Source: Actinoalloteichus hymeniacidonis (GTDB taxonomy: Bacteria > Actinomycetota > Actinomycetes > Mycobacteriales > Pseudonocardiaceae). From it: 64,000 nucleotides of DNA. Shown here piece by piece: positions 1 through 6,824 of the stretch. Position numbers and translations under genes: made by a program. Position 1 is the first letter of the stretch; every line of letters begins with the position of its first letter. The stretch is from NCBI RefSeq assembly GCF_014203365.1, contig NZ_JACHIS010000001.1, positions 5,642,001 through 5,706,000 on the forward strand. Direction: 5' to 3'. Under the pieces are notes generated by a model that worked only from the letters and a program-made list of their open reading frames with translations, had not been told where the DNA came from and did not search any database.

Positions 1-45
1 TGGGCCTCGACGTCCTGGCTCCTCGACTAGCAATCCAGCCAGATG

Positions 46-87
46 GTGAATCCCCAGGAAGCTAACAGTCCTGGGGATTCACTCTTT
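46..87 (+). terminator. Intrinsic terminator, strong hairpin
   Basis: A perfect 14-bp inverted repeat (46-59 with 69-82) encloses a 9-base loop and is followed by TCTTTT. It probably ends a rightward gene lying mostly left of the window and insulates the promoter at 105-134. Confidence 0.65.
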
Positions 88-104
88 TGGAGCAGCAAAC
101 CGGC

Positions 105-134
105 TTGACGGTGGCCTAGGCCACCTGCCATAGT
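105..134 (+). promoter_or_regulatory. Sigma-70-type promoter of the element's first gene
   Basis: TTGACG at 105-110 and CATAGT at 129-134 are separated by 18 bp, close to the actinobacterial consensus. The spacer is almost completely filled by a 16-bp palindrome (110-125), so a repressor bound there would block RNA polymerase. Transcription would start near 141, upstream of the gene at 215. Confidence 0.55.
110..125. promoter_or_regulatory. Palindromic operator, copy 1
   Basis: GGTGGCCTAGGCCACC is a perfect 16-bp palindrome lying between the -35 and -10 elements. An identical copy occurs 64 bp downstream at 174-189. Position and duplication fit a dimeric repressor controlling the element's leading operon. 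The repressor is not recognisable in the window. Confidence 0.6.
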
Positions 135-173
135 GGACACACAACACAAGATGTCTCAATCAAGAGAAAAGCG

Positions 174-189
174 GGTGGCCTAGGCCACC
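174..189. promoter_or_regulatory. Palindromic operator, copy 2
   Basis: Second identical copy of the 16-bp palindrome GGTGGCCTAGGCCACC, in the untranslated leader between the predicted transcription start and the ATG at 215. A centre-to-centre spacing of 64 bp (about six helical turns) would put both sites on one DNA face, compatible with cooperative binding or looping. Confidence 0.55.
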
Positions 190-214
190 GCCTACTCACC
201 GACCAGGAGCAAGC

Positions 215-571
215 ATGAAGAACATCCCCGTGAACCTGACCGGATACAAGCTGATGATCACCGAAGCGCCCCAGATGAAGATGCGTACGGATGACGTGAC
301 GGGCGTGGAGTCGGTAGCGACCGGCTTCGACGGCGCACCCCAGTTCGTGGTGAAGCTCTTCATGAAGAAGCGCCCCGTTGAGGGTGAGCGGGTGCCGAAG
401 GGTGAGGAGTACGCGGTGACTCTTCGAGCGGACCCGGGTGACGGATTCGATGAGGGTTCCTACGTCGAGCTGATCGACGCAACGGTAAGCCCGTGGCAGA
501 ACCAGCGTGGAAGTCGGTTCTCTTCGGGTATCTCGTTTTCCGCGCTGGGCCTGAAGCCGACCGGCCGATAG
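215..571 (+). CDS. Conserved AICE small protein, possible OB-fold
   Basis: A 118-residue protein with ATG start and an AGGAG ribosome site six bases upstream. It resembles a family commonly found near the tra genes of actinomycete integrative elements (recalled from N-terminal phrases such as NLTGYKLMI and the central QFVVKLFMKKRPVEG). The alternation of short beta-type stretches would fit a small OB-like barrel and a single-strand DNA-binding role, but that is inference; no catalytic motif is visible. It is the first gene after the double-operator promoter, so it is probably the most tightly controlled gene here. Confidence 0.7.
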   Translation: MKNIPVNLTGYKLMITEAPQMKMRTDDVTGVESVATGFDGAPQFVVKLFMKKRPVEGERVPKGEEYAVTLRADPGDGFDEGSYVELIDATVSPWQNQRGSRFSSGISFSALGLKPTGR

Positions 572-890
572 ACGCTCGCGCATTCAGCTCGATTTCTTTC
601 TTTGTTCGTGAAGGCGATCTCAACCTGCCTGTTTGTTCTTTGAAAACTTCACAGTGGATAAGTGCGCCCAAAAACAAGATTGTTTGCGGCATTGTGCCCG
701 CTTGTTCTTTTCTAACTGAATATACGGGTTGACTCGCGATGTCGGCCCATCCCGCGTGACGTGGTTCTCAACTCTCTCGGGATGGGCCTGGTGGCGCGTC
801 AAACCACAGGAATACGGCGCGAATGAATACAGGGAGGCGAAATGGTTCAGGGTTACACGGGTGGCGCGTGTATCGGAAAGGCGGATGAGG
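572..890 (+). other. Gene-free, AT-richer stretch in the element
   Basis: No supported coding frame. GC drops clearly here, with runs such as TTTCTTTCTTTG near 593. It contains the inverted repeat described at 745-787. In an AICE such a stretch could carry a cis-acting transfer site or replication origin, but nothing here proves it. Confidence 0.4.
745..787. repeat. 10-bp inverted repeat, long loop
   Basis: GCCCATCCCG (745-754) and CGGGATGGGC (778-787) are perfect complements separated by 23 bases. There is no T-run after it, so it looks more like a protein-binding or structured DNA site than a terminator. Confidence 0.5.
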
Positions 891-986
891 ATGGCTGACT
901 GGACATGTGGTGTTCGGGTTCTTCCGCCCAAGCCGTGGATCTGTGATCGGTGCGGATGGGTCGGGCTGGCCTGCACCTGCAAGTAA
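891..986 (+). CDS. Cys-rich microprotein (31 aa)
   Basis: A 31-residue frame starting at ATG 891 behind a purine-rich GGATGAGG. It carries Cys6, Cys18-x2-Cys21 and Cys28-x-Cys30, with conserved-looking Trp and Gly around the CxxC (WICDRCGW). The cysteine spacing suggests one zinc site, as in the tiny zinc-ribbon proteins often present in actinomycete integrative elements. The frame extends upstream to 729, but the region before 891 is Arg/Trp-rich and reads less like protein. Function unknown; reality moderate. Confidence 0.45.
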   Translation: MADWTCGVRVLPPKPWICDRCGWVGLACTCK

Positions 987-1071
987 CAAGACCCGACCGG
1001 CGCTGTCCCCGCCCATTCGAGCTGGGCGGGGACAGCGTTCGCATTCTACAGGGAAGTAGGTACAGACGTTG

Positions 1072-1191
1072 GTGTGTGAGTTGTGTGGTGCCCGTTCAGT
1101 GGTGGCGGTGGTGTGGGGCTGGAACTCCTGTGCTCGCTGCGCACGGCCGGTCCGCTCGGAGGGCGTCCAGTACGGGGTGGTGTCGCCATGA
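1072..1191 (+). CDS. Double-CxxC zinc-ribbon microprotein (39 aa)
   Basis: GTG start at 1072; the frame reads a CELCG knuckle near the N-terminus and an SCARC knuckle 20 residues later, so four cysteines in two CxxC pairs as in small zinc ribbons. Its stop overlaps the start of the next gene (ATGA at 1188-1191), a sign of translational coupling. The ribosome site is only moderate (GGAAGTAGG ending at 1060). Similar tiny zinc-binding proteins are usual in AICEs near tra genes, but the role is unknown. Confidence 0.55.
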   Translation: MCELCGARSVVAVVWGWNSCARCARPVRSEGVQYGVVSP

Positions 1192-1529
1192 CCGGATCCG
1201 AGGTGAGGCAGAAGGGTCTGGCCGCATTGAAACGGATCGAGCGCGAAATCCGGATCGCTCAATCCGTGGCATGGAAGTCGTCGGACCCAGGTGAGAAGGC
1301 GCGGGCGTATACCCGTATTTCACGGTTGTACGACCTGCAAGCGAGCTGGTGGTTCTGGATGTTCTGGACGGTTCCCGATATCGAAATGGACGAGCTGAGG
1401 CAGCGGGCTTACGTAGGCGCGAAGTGCAGCAACGACGAACGGTCCCGTTTCTACGCCGATGTCGCGGAGAAGTATTACGGTCTCACCGGAGGTGACCCTG
1501 GAATGGGCCACGAAGGGTGGCCGGGATGA
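1188..1529 (+). CDS. Hypothetical protein (113 aa), element-borne
   Basis: ATG at 1188 overlaps the preceding stop by ATGA; the longer frame from 1083 would run through the preceding small gene and is less likely. The N-terminal 70 residues look helical and basic, followed by a Trp-rich segment (SWWFWMFW, about residues 52-59) that could be a membrane-touching helix or a hydrophobic core, then a helical C-terminus. I do not recognise the family. Its stop in turn overlaps the start of the next microprotein at 1526, so 1072-1642 is a three-gene coupled unit. Confidence 0.6.
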   Translation: MTGSEVRQKGLAALKRIEREIRIAQSVAWKSSDPGEKARAYTRISRLYDLQASWWFWMFWTVPDIEMDELRQRAYVGAKCSNDERSRFYADVAEKYYGLTGGDPGMGHEGWPG

Positions 1530-1642
1530 CAAGTGATCTCATTCTGTGTCTTCAGGGTAAGCACGTTTTCCAGACATCGGGGTGGTGCCTCTCCTGCGGT
1601 ATGCCTGACCCCATCAATACCCCGATAAGCACTGAAGATTGA
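1526..1642 (+). CDS. CxxC microprotein (38 aa)
   Basis: ATG at 1526 overlaps the TGA of the previous gene (ATGA). It encodes 38 residues with Cys8, His13 and a Cys21-x2-Cys24 pair within GWCLSCGMPD, a plausible single zinc site. The start-stop overlap is the main support, and the cysteine pattern echoes the microprotein at 1072. Function unknown. Confidence 0.5.
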   Translation: MTSDLILCLQGKHVFQTSGWCLSCGMPDPINTPISTED

Positions 1643-1758
1643 TCAACTAGAGACTGAGAATATCGCGTTGGTCTGACCGTGCCTTTCATTCACCGGCTTG
1701 TGTCGGTGAATGGGAGGGGCGCATCAGCCTGAACAAGACAAGAAAGGGGAGCACCTCG

Positions 1759-2031
1759 GTGCAGATCGAAGCAATCAACAAGGCGTCACAGGAGAAATAC
1801 CAGTCGATGGTGACGGCGCTGAACGCGGTTTTGTTGGCGTTGGAGGAGTCGGACAAGCTCATCAAGAAGATGGGCGAGAAGCCCAACGTGGCGTTCTCCG
1901 GCTGGCAGAACTCGGTAGATAAGGAGGATGTGAAGAAAGCCCGAGAGAAGGCGGGGCGCTCGTTGGAAGATTTCAGGGCTGACTTGAAGACGTATGAGGC
2001 AGAGTTGCTGTCTCGCCAGTGGAGGGTGTGA
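1759..2031 (+). CDS. Hypothetical helical protein (90 aa)
   Basis: GTG start at 1759 with AGGGGAG eight bases upstream. The protein is strongly charged and predicted mostly helical, with a short break around FSGWQNSV (residues 46-53). It has no membrane segment, signal peptide or catalytic motif that I recognise. It sits six bases before the next small gene (2038), so the two are probably co-translated and may act together. A transfer- or establishment-related role is only suggested by position before the translocase gene. Confidence 0.6.
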   Translation: MQIEAINKASQEKYQSMVTALNAVLLALEESDKLIKKMGEKPNVAFSGWQNSVDKEDVKKAREKAGRSLEDFRADLKTYEAELLSRQWRV

Positions 2032-2037
2032 CCGAAT

Positions 2038-2226
2038 ATGGCGGCAAAGTTCACAGTGTTCCGCTCTGCGGAAGACATCGATAAGGCGATGATGCAGGTG
2101 CGGAAGTCGATGGAAGGGATTCCCTTCCGCTTCTCCTCGTTCAAGAAGAAGCATGATGAGTTGGCGCGAGATATTGCCGCGTACTCAGTGGCGCTCACCG
2201 ATGCGGAGAGCATCATTCGGGACTAG
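2038..2226 (+). CDS. Hypothetical small protein (62 aa)
   Basis: ATG at 2038, six bases after the previous stop, with GTGGAGGGTG as ribosome site inside the upstream gene. The protein is short, basic in the middle (FKKKHDELA) and helical. No family recognised. A strong hairpin at 2240-2281 follows immediately and separates it from the translocase gene. Confidence 0.55.
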   Translation: MAAKFTVFRSAEDIDKAMMQVRKSMEGIPFRFSSFKKKHDELARDIAAYSVALTDAESIIRD

Positions 2227-2239
2227 TCGCGAATTGGGC

Positions 2240-2281
2240 GGATCGGGCCGTTGAATTCTTGGCGGAACCACGGCCCGATCC
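2240..2281 (+). terminator. 12-bp hairpin before the translocase gene
   Basis: GGATCGGGCCGT (2240-2251) pairs perfectly with ACGGCCCGATCC (2270-2281); the loop is 18 bases and CCTTCCTTCTG follows. It probably ends or attenuates transcription of the small-gene cluster ahead of the tra gene. Confidence 0.5.
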
Positions 2282-2315
2282 CCTTCCTTCTGTCGATCAC
2301 TGAAAGGAGTGACCG

Positions 2316-3719
2316 GTGGGTAAGTCTAGTCGGAGACAGGGTCGGGAATGGCGTGCAGCGCTGTGGTGCGCACGTCATCCGCTGGTGACGAGCCTGCCGG
2401 TCTCGGTTGGTGCGTCCGCCGCGACGTTCGGGCCGGTGACTACGAGCGCGGTCGCGGCAGGGCTCGGTGTTGGCCTGCTCAGCTGGTACCGGGGACATCC
2501 GGATTCGTTCGACCATCTTCTGTTGCCGCGCCTGCGGGCTGCCCGCCGGCGGTGGTGGTCATATGCGGGCCACCGGTGGTCACGGGCATTGCGCGATTGC
2601 GACCTGACCAGGGAACACCGTCAGACCCAGGTGGAACGGGTACCCCGCATCCTCCGGGTTCGATCGGTGACGCCATCGATCGACATGGTGGACGTGCTAA
2701 TGGTGGGCGGTCAGACGCTCCGGATGTGGCAGGACCAGGCCGAACCGCTAGCGGACGCGCTCCGGGCACACCACCTGGTAGTTCTCAAGATCCGCCCCCA
2801 GACTGTGCGGTTGGTGATCGAGCGTACCGACCCATTCGGGGATGCGGCGCCGATCGACGCGATGCCAATCGCGGAAGACTCTGCGGATGTCGACCTCACG
2901 GCGGTGCCCTTGGGTGAGACCGAATTCGGCGAGGAGTGGACGGAGCAGCTGATCGGTCGACACTGGCTCAATGCAGGTGTCACTGGCAGCGGCAAGGGGT
3001 CGCTAATGTGGTCGACCCTGCGTGGTGTGGGACCGATGATCCGTGACGGCCTGGTGAGGGTTCGGATGGTCGACCCGAAAGGCGGCATGGAGACCGGTGC
3101 AGCTGCACCGTTGTTCTTCGAGCATTCGTCGTGCACTACTGCGGACGGCACCTCTGATCTGTCCTCGGGTGTCGACGTCATCGAATCGTGGCGCGATGAC
3201 ATGAAGAAACGACAAAAAGACTTGCGGGACGCCGGACTTCGAAAATTCACTGTTTCACGTGAAACGCCTCTGGATGTCCTGATGGTGGACGAACTCGCGA
3301 TGCTGAGCGCCTACGGCGATTCACAGTCAGTGAAACGGGCATTGCGCTTGATTGCAGAGGGAATGACCCAGGGTCGCGCACCAGGTTTCTCCTTTGTGGC
3401 CTACGTCCAGGAACCAACAAAGGAGGTCGTCCCGATTCGTGATCTCTTCACGACTCGAATTTGCCTGGCCCTGACGAGTGCGAATCACGTCAACGCGGTG
3501 TTGGGAGATGGAATGCTGGAAGCCGGTGCACTGGCTCATGAGATTCCCCTGGGAACTCATGCGGGTGTGGGCTTCGTCAAGCATGAGAAATCCCGCCACC
3601 CCCGTCGAGTTCGAGCGGCGAACCAGACAGATGAGGACATCGCCGAACTGGTACGGACGTGCTCTCCGGAACAGCCGCCGGACAACGTTGTCCCCCTGCG
3701 GGATGAGGCGGTCGCGTGA
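2316..3719 (+). CDS. tra: FtsK/SpoIIIE-type DNA translocase (Tra)
   Basis: A 467-residue protein with GTG start and AAAGGAG ribosome site. Residues about 22-55 are hydrophobic (membrane anchor). The FtsK/SpoIIIE ATPase core has Walker A GVTGSGKGS (221-229) and Walker B VLMVDE (321-326), followed by a TQGRAPGFSF segment typical of the family. In actinomycete elements such a protein (TraSA, TraB) forms a hexameric pump that moves double-stranded plasmid DNA between hyphae, without relaxase or type IV secretion. Its stop overlaps the next start (TGATG). The single membrane region and length fit the AICE Tra family rather than chromosomal FtsK, which is far longer. Confidence 0.9.
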   Translation: MGKSSRRQGREWRAALWCARHPLVTSLPVSVGASAATFGPVTTSAVAAGLGVGLLSWYRGHPDSFDHLLLPRLRAARRRWWSYAGHRWSRALRDCDLTREHRQTQVERVPRILRVRSVTPSIDMVDVLMVGGQTLRMWQDQAEPLADALRAHHLVVLKIRPQTVRLVIERTDPFGDAAPIDAMPIAEDSADVDLTAVPLGETEFGEEWTEQLIGRHWLNAGVTGSGKGSLMWSTLRGVGPMIRDGLVRVRMVDPKGGMETGAAAPLFFEHSSCTTADGTSDLSSGVDVIESWRDDMKKRQKDLRDAGLRKFTVSRETPLDVLMVDELAMLSAYGDSQSVKRALRLIAEGMTQGRAPGFSFVAYVQEPTKEVVPIRDLFTTRICLALTSANHVNAVLGDGMLEAGALAHEIPLGTHAGVGFVKHEKSRHPRRVRAANQTDEDIAELVRTCSPEQPPDNVVPLRDEAVA

Positions 3720-4093
3720 TGACACAACTCGACATCTTCGGCCAGGAACACCAGCAGGCATCACGCAAGACGAAAGACCCGCGACCATTCGGACTTTCGC
3801 ACGAACAGATTCGGACCGCACTAGAAGGCGCGGCGGGCAATCACCTCGCGGTGATGGGTGCTCTCGCCACCACCGTGATTCGAGTGGATGAGGACCTGGA
3901 CCACCACACCAAACTCCCTGCGGCCGATGAGGCGGCGGTCCTGCACCTCATGGAGTGCGGTCTGCTCGCAGAGGGCGAGACGGTCAGTCTCCGCCAAGGA
4001 GCGGTACGACGGTCGGTCGACTTGCTCTGTCTGACCCGCAAGGGCAAGAACCTCTACCAACGCTGGGCGCCACTCGCGAAGGGAAGAAACTGA
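3719..4093 (+). CDS. Hypothetical protein, winged-helix-like (124 aa)
   Basis: ATG 3719 overlaps the translocase stop (TGATG); a GTG three bases earlier is also possible. The N-terminus is polar (DIFGQEHQQ). The second half, a helix, then LPAADEAAVLHLMECGLL and a basic wing-like LRQGAVRRSVDLLCLTRKGKNLY, resembles a winged-helix DNA-binding layout. No family assigned with certainty. Coupled upstream to tra and downstream to a membrane protein by overlapping starts, so it probably works in transfer or its control. Confidence 0.55.
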   Translation: MTQLDIFGQEHQQASRKTKDPRPFGLSHEQIRTALEGAAGNHLAVMGALATTVIRVDEDLDHHTKLPAADEAAVLHLMECGLLAEGETVSLRQGAVRRSVDLLCLTRKGKNLYQRWAPLAKGRN

Positions 4094-4284
4094 TGGTGCT
4101 GCTGCAACTCCCGATCACCGCCCGAGGAATCGCGATCCTGACCGCCAACGTGATCGGCCTAGCTCTGGTCGTGTGGGCGATCTGGTTGACGCTCGGACCC
4201 GGTATTGCCGTGCTACTGGCGGTGTTGCTTGTTGCCCAGGTGACCGCACTCGCTGCGGCGTTCCGCCGCACCAAGGACGAGTGA
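4093..4284 (+). CDS. Small two-helix membrane protein (Spd-like)
   Basis: 63 residues starting at ATG 4093, which overlaps the previous stop (TGATG). Two hydrophobic helices (about residues 11-32 and 36-56) end in a basic tail FRRTKDE. Small membrane proteins next to tra in actinomycete plasmids (SpdA/SpdB) aid spread of DNA within the recipient mycelium; this role is inferred from size, topology and position. The next gene starts inside its stop codon (GTGA). Confidence 0.55.
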   Translation: MVLLQLPITARGIAILTANVIGLALVVWAIWLTLGPGIAVLLAVLLVAQVTALAAAFRRTKDE

Positions 4285-5192
4285 AACGGATGCGATGGCG
4301 ACGCAAGAGCGCGGCGCCAGTCGATGTCGAGGGCGGTGTCACCAAGACGGTGATCCGCCTTCGGCATCGGCGGGCAGAGTCCAAGAACCTGCGCGAGCTG
4401 GTCGACGATCCGGATGTGGCTGCGGCTCGGTTGGATCGGACCCGGCGGCGCATCACTACGGGAATGTGGTGGTTCCTCGCGGCGGGTCTGGTGTTCACCA
4501 CAGCGGGGGTTCACGAGTTCATCGCGGGTGATCTCGAACCGACCGATCCGCTGTGGTGGGCGGCCTGGTTCGTCGAACCGATGGTTGCCGGAATTCTGAT
4601 TCTGTTGCTCAATTGGGAATCGGAGATCTTGTCACGAGGGATCGAACCGGACAGTGACGAGACCACCAACCTGAAACGTTTCCTGCTGTTCTGCACGTTC
4701 TTCATGAACGTCTACCCGCCGTTGTTCGGTGGCAATGAAATCGACATCGGGATGCTGTTCATCAAGGGCATGGTCCCGGTGATCGTGTTCCTGCTGGCCG
4801 AAGCGATGCCGATCGTCCAACGGCGGATGCGGCAGGCGATCACCGAGTGCTACGACTCGGCACGTCAAGCCGAACCGGTCCCCGAACCGACTCCCGTGGC
4901 GACTCCTGACCCGGTGCCGGTTCCCGAGGTCGTCCCGGTTCCCGAGGTGGTCTCGGTGCTGCGGTCCACTGCGGTGGCCCCAGTGGCGGTGGATGTGGTG
5001 TCGGTGGCTCGGCGGTTGCGGCTGCCGGACTCGATGACATCCGCGTTGCGGACGGTGGCCGATGAGGCTGCGGCGGCGGGTCGCCCGGTCACGGTCGACG
5101 ACATCCGCACTGCGGTCCGCGTCCCGGCCGAGCTGGCCGATCGGATCGTCTCGGCCCTGCACCCGAACAACGGGCACCAGGTACGGGCCTAG
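4281..5192 (+). CDS. SpdB/DUF2637-like membrane protein
   Basis: 303 residues from GTG 4281, which overlaps the previous stop (GTGA); ATG 4290 is an alternative. A basic N-terminus is followed by four hydrophobic segments (about 62-82, 92-112, 132-150, 160-178). A proline-rich linker with repeated PVPEVV units (about 198-225) then leads to a small helical soluble domain (240-303). The membrane part resembles DUF2637-type proteins common beside FtsK-like genes in actinomycete elements, where Spd proteins build intercellular spreading pores. The C-terminal domain may bind DNA or the translocase, but that is speculation. Confidence 0.65.
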   Translation: MKRMRWRRKSAAPVDVEGGVTKTVIRLRHRRAESKNLRELVDDPDVAAARLDRTRRRITTGMWWFLAAGLVFTTAGVHEFIAGDLEPTDPLWWAAWFVEPMVAGILILLLNWESEILSRGIEPDSDETTNLKRFLLFCTFFMNVYPPLFGGNEIDIGMLFIKGMVPVIVFLLAEAMPIVQRRMRQAITECYDSARQAEPVPEPTPVATPDPVPVPEVVPVPEVVSVLRSTAVAPVAVDVVSVARRLRLPDSMTSALRTVADEAAAAGRPVTVDDIRTAVRVPAELADRIVSALHPNNGHQVRA

Positions 5193-5220
5193 CCCGGATC
5201 CGCATCACCCCGTGTCAAGC

Positions 5221-5258
5221 GAGGCGGGCTATGACCACCACCGGTCGTAGCCCGCCTC
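5221..5258 (+). terminator. Strong hairpin between spd-like gene and rep
   Basis: GAGGCGGGCTATGACC (5221-5236) pairs along all 16 positions with 5243-5258, using one U-G wobble, around a six-base loop; CTCCCCCTTTTCT follows at 5268-5280. It looks like an intrinsic terminator that separates transfer genes from the replication module, or an attenuator for rep. Confidence 0.65.
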
Positions 5259-5300
5259 GTCTCGTCTCTCCCCCTTTTCTCGACCTGTAGGAGGCTTCTC

Positions 5301-6635
5301 GTGTCCCCACTGTCCACAGTGGAGCAACGGATCCAGCAGAGGGTCCAAGCCATCGACTACCGACATTGGCGAGCAAAGGTGACTGCGGTCGGCGGCTGCT
5401 CGGCCCCGGTCCGCCTCGGCGGCGCCTTCCAGCTCCAGAACCTCCAGGGCGCCGTGCTCGAGCATCGGGGCGGAGAACTCTTCAGCCCATGCGGCAACCG
5501 TCGCGAATCGGTCTGCCCGTCCTGCTCCGACCGGTACTCGGCTGATGCGTTCCATCTGATGCGTGCGGGCCTCTCCGGCGGTGCCAAGGATGTCCCGATC
5601 GACGTTCGGGAACGACCGCGATTGTTTGTCACGCTGACTGCGCCCAGTTTCGGGCCGGTGCACTCCCGGCGGACCTCGGCACGCGGACGAACCATGCCCT
5701 GCCGCTGCGGCGACTACCACCACCCCGATGACCCCCGCATAGGTGCTCCCCTCGACCCGGACTCCTACGACTACCGGGGCGCGGTGCTCTGGCAGGGCAA
5801 CGCCTCGACCTTGTGGGCGCGCACGATGACCCGTCTTCGACGGCTCGTCGCCCATGCTGCGGGTCTGACTGTCCGGGACTTCCCGGACCATGCTCGGCTG
5901 TCCTACGCCAAGGTTGCGGAGTATCAACGCCGTGGCCTGGTGCACTTCCATGCGGTACTCCGCCTGGACGGACCCGAGGGTGCCGCCGACCGGTCCCCCG
6001 ACTGGGCCACCACCGATCTCCTTACCCGCGCGGTCCAGAAGGCTGCCCACACCGCCGAGTACAGGGACAAGTTCACCGGCTTGACCTTCTCCTGGGGCGA
6101 TCAGGTGGACGTCCGTCCGATCCGCGCCGATCAGGCCTCCGAGGTCGAAGACGCTCGCGGCGGGATCTCTGAAGGCGGTCTTGCGGCCTACGTCGCCAAG
6201 TACGCGACCAAGGGCACCGGCAAGTCAGAAGCCGCTGACCGGCCGATCCGGTCTCAAGCTCACCTCGACGCGCTCGACGTCTCCCCTCACCACCGCCGGA
6301 TGATGCAAACGGCCTGGGACCTCGGTGGGATTCCGGCGCTCGGCCATCTCCGGCACTGGGCTCACATGCTCGGATTCCGCGGGCACTTCCTCTCCAAGAG
6401 CAAGAAATACTCGACGACCTTCAAGCGCCTCCGGGAAGACCGGCGGGAGTACCGATTGAACGAATTGCTGAACACCCTAGGCGTGGAGCGCGATTCCGTC
6501 GTCGTTGTCAACTCCTGGGAATTCCTCGGCACAGGCTACCGCTCCGACGCTGAACGAGAGATCGCTGAGGGGATCTACGAGGGACAACGAGCACAACGCC
6601 AGCAGAAATACCAGCAGGAAGGAAACCAACAATGA
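5301..6635 (+). CDS. rep: HUH-type replication initiator (RepSA-like)
   Basis: 444 residues, GTG start with AGGAGG ribosome site. Cysteines at 64, 72 and 75 (CGN...CPSC) suggest a zinc-binding N-terminus. Motif FVTLTAP (109-115), the histidine pair HFH (215-217) and YVAKYATK (297-304) match motifs 1, 2 and 3 of rolling-circle HUH initiators, with a tyrosine of the last motif as the likely nicking residue. In AICEs such RepSA/RepAM-type proteins replicate the excised circle. CCACTG-TCCA-CAGTGG at 5307-5322, just after the start codon, is a small dyad that could matter for autoregulation. The stop overlaps the excisionase start (ATGA). Confidence 0.85.
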   Translation: MSPLSTVEQRIQQRVQAIDYRHWRAKVTAVGGCSAPVRLGGAFQLQNLQGAVLEHRGGELFSPCGNRRESVCPSCSDRYSADAFHLMRAGLSGGAKDVPIDVRERPRLFVTLTAPSFGPVHSRRTSARGRTMPCRCGDYHHPDDPRIGAPLDPDSYDYRGAVLWQGNASTLWARTMTRLRRLVAHAAGLTVRDFPDHARLSYAKVAEYQRRGLVHFHAVLRLDGPEGAADRSPDWATTDLLTRAVQKAAHTAEYRDKFTGLTFSWGDQVDVRPIRADQASEVEDARGGISEGGLAAYVAKYATKGTGKSEAADRPIRSQAHLDALDVSPHHRRMMQTAWDLGGIPALGHLRHWAHMLGFRGHFLSKSKKYSTTFKRLREDRREYRLNELLNTLGVERDSVVVVNSWEFLGTGYRSDAEREIAEGIYEGQRAQRQQKYQQEGNQQ

Positions 6636-6823
6636 CTGTGCACATTGCGGCGAAGTGGCACACGGTAAGCGAAGTAGCCGCCATGCTCGGCTACGGCCTA
6701 TCGAAGACGAAGATGCTCATCGCATCCGAGCAGATCCGTTCGGTGAAAGACGGTCGACACCGACGGGTACTTCCGGGGTGGGTGGATGAGTACATCCAAC
6801 GGCGCATTGACGAGGCGGCCTGA
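6632..6823 (+). CDS. xis: Excisionase, MerR-like helix-turn-helix
   Basis: 63 residues starting at ATG 6632, overlapping the rep stop. The sequence HTVSEVAAMLGYGLSKTKMLI followed by RSVKDGRHRRV is a winged helix-turn-helix of the small excisionase family (helix_turn_helix_17). Such proteins bend DNA at att sites and switch the integrase to excision. Position between rep and int is the standard AICE order. One base separates its stop from the integrase ATG, so the two proteins are likely made in fixed proportion. Confidence 0.85.
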   Translation: MTVHIAAKWHTVSEVAAMLGYGLSKTKMLIASEQIRSVKDGRHRRVLPGWVDEYIQRRIDEAA

Positions 6824-6824
6824 A

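Noticed and set aside
1-65. Possible end of a gene cut by the left edge
   Set aside because: Two frames give short open stretches ending at 30 or 65, but too few codons exist to decide, and the longer overlaps the terminator hairpin.
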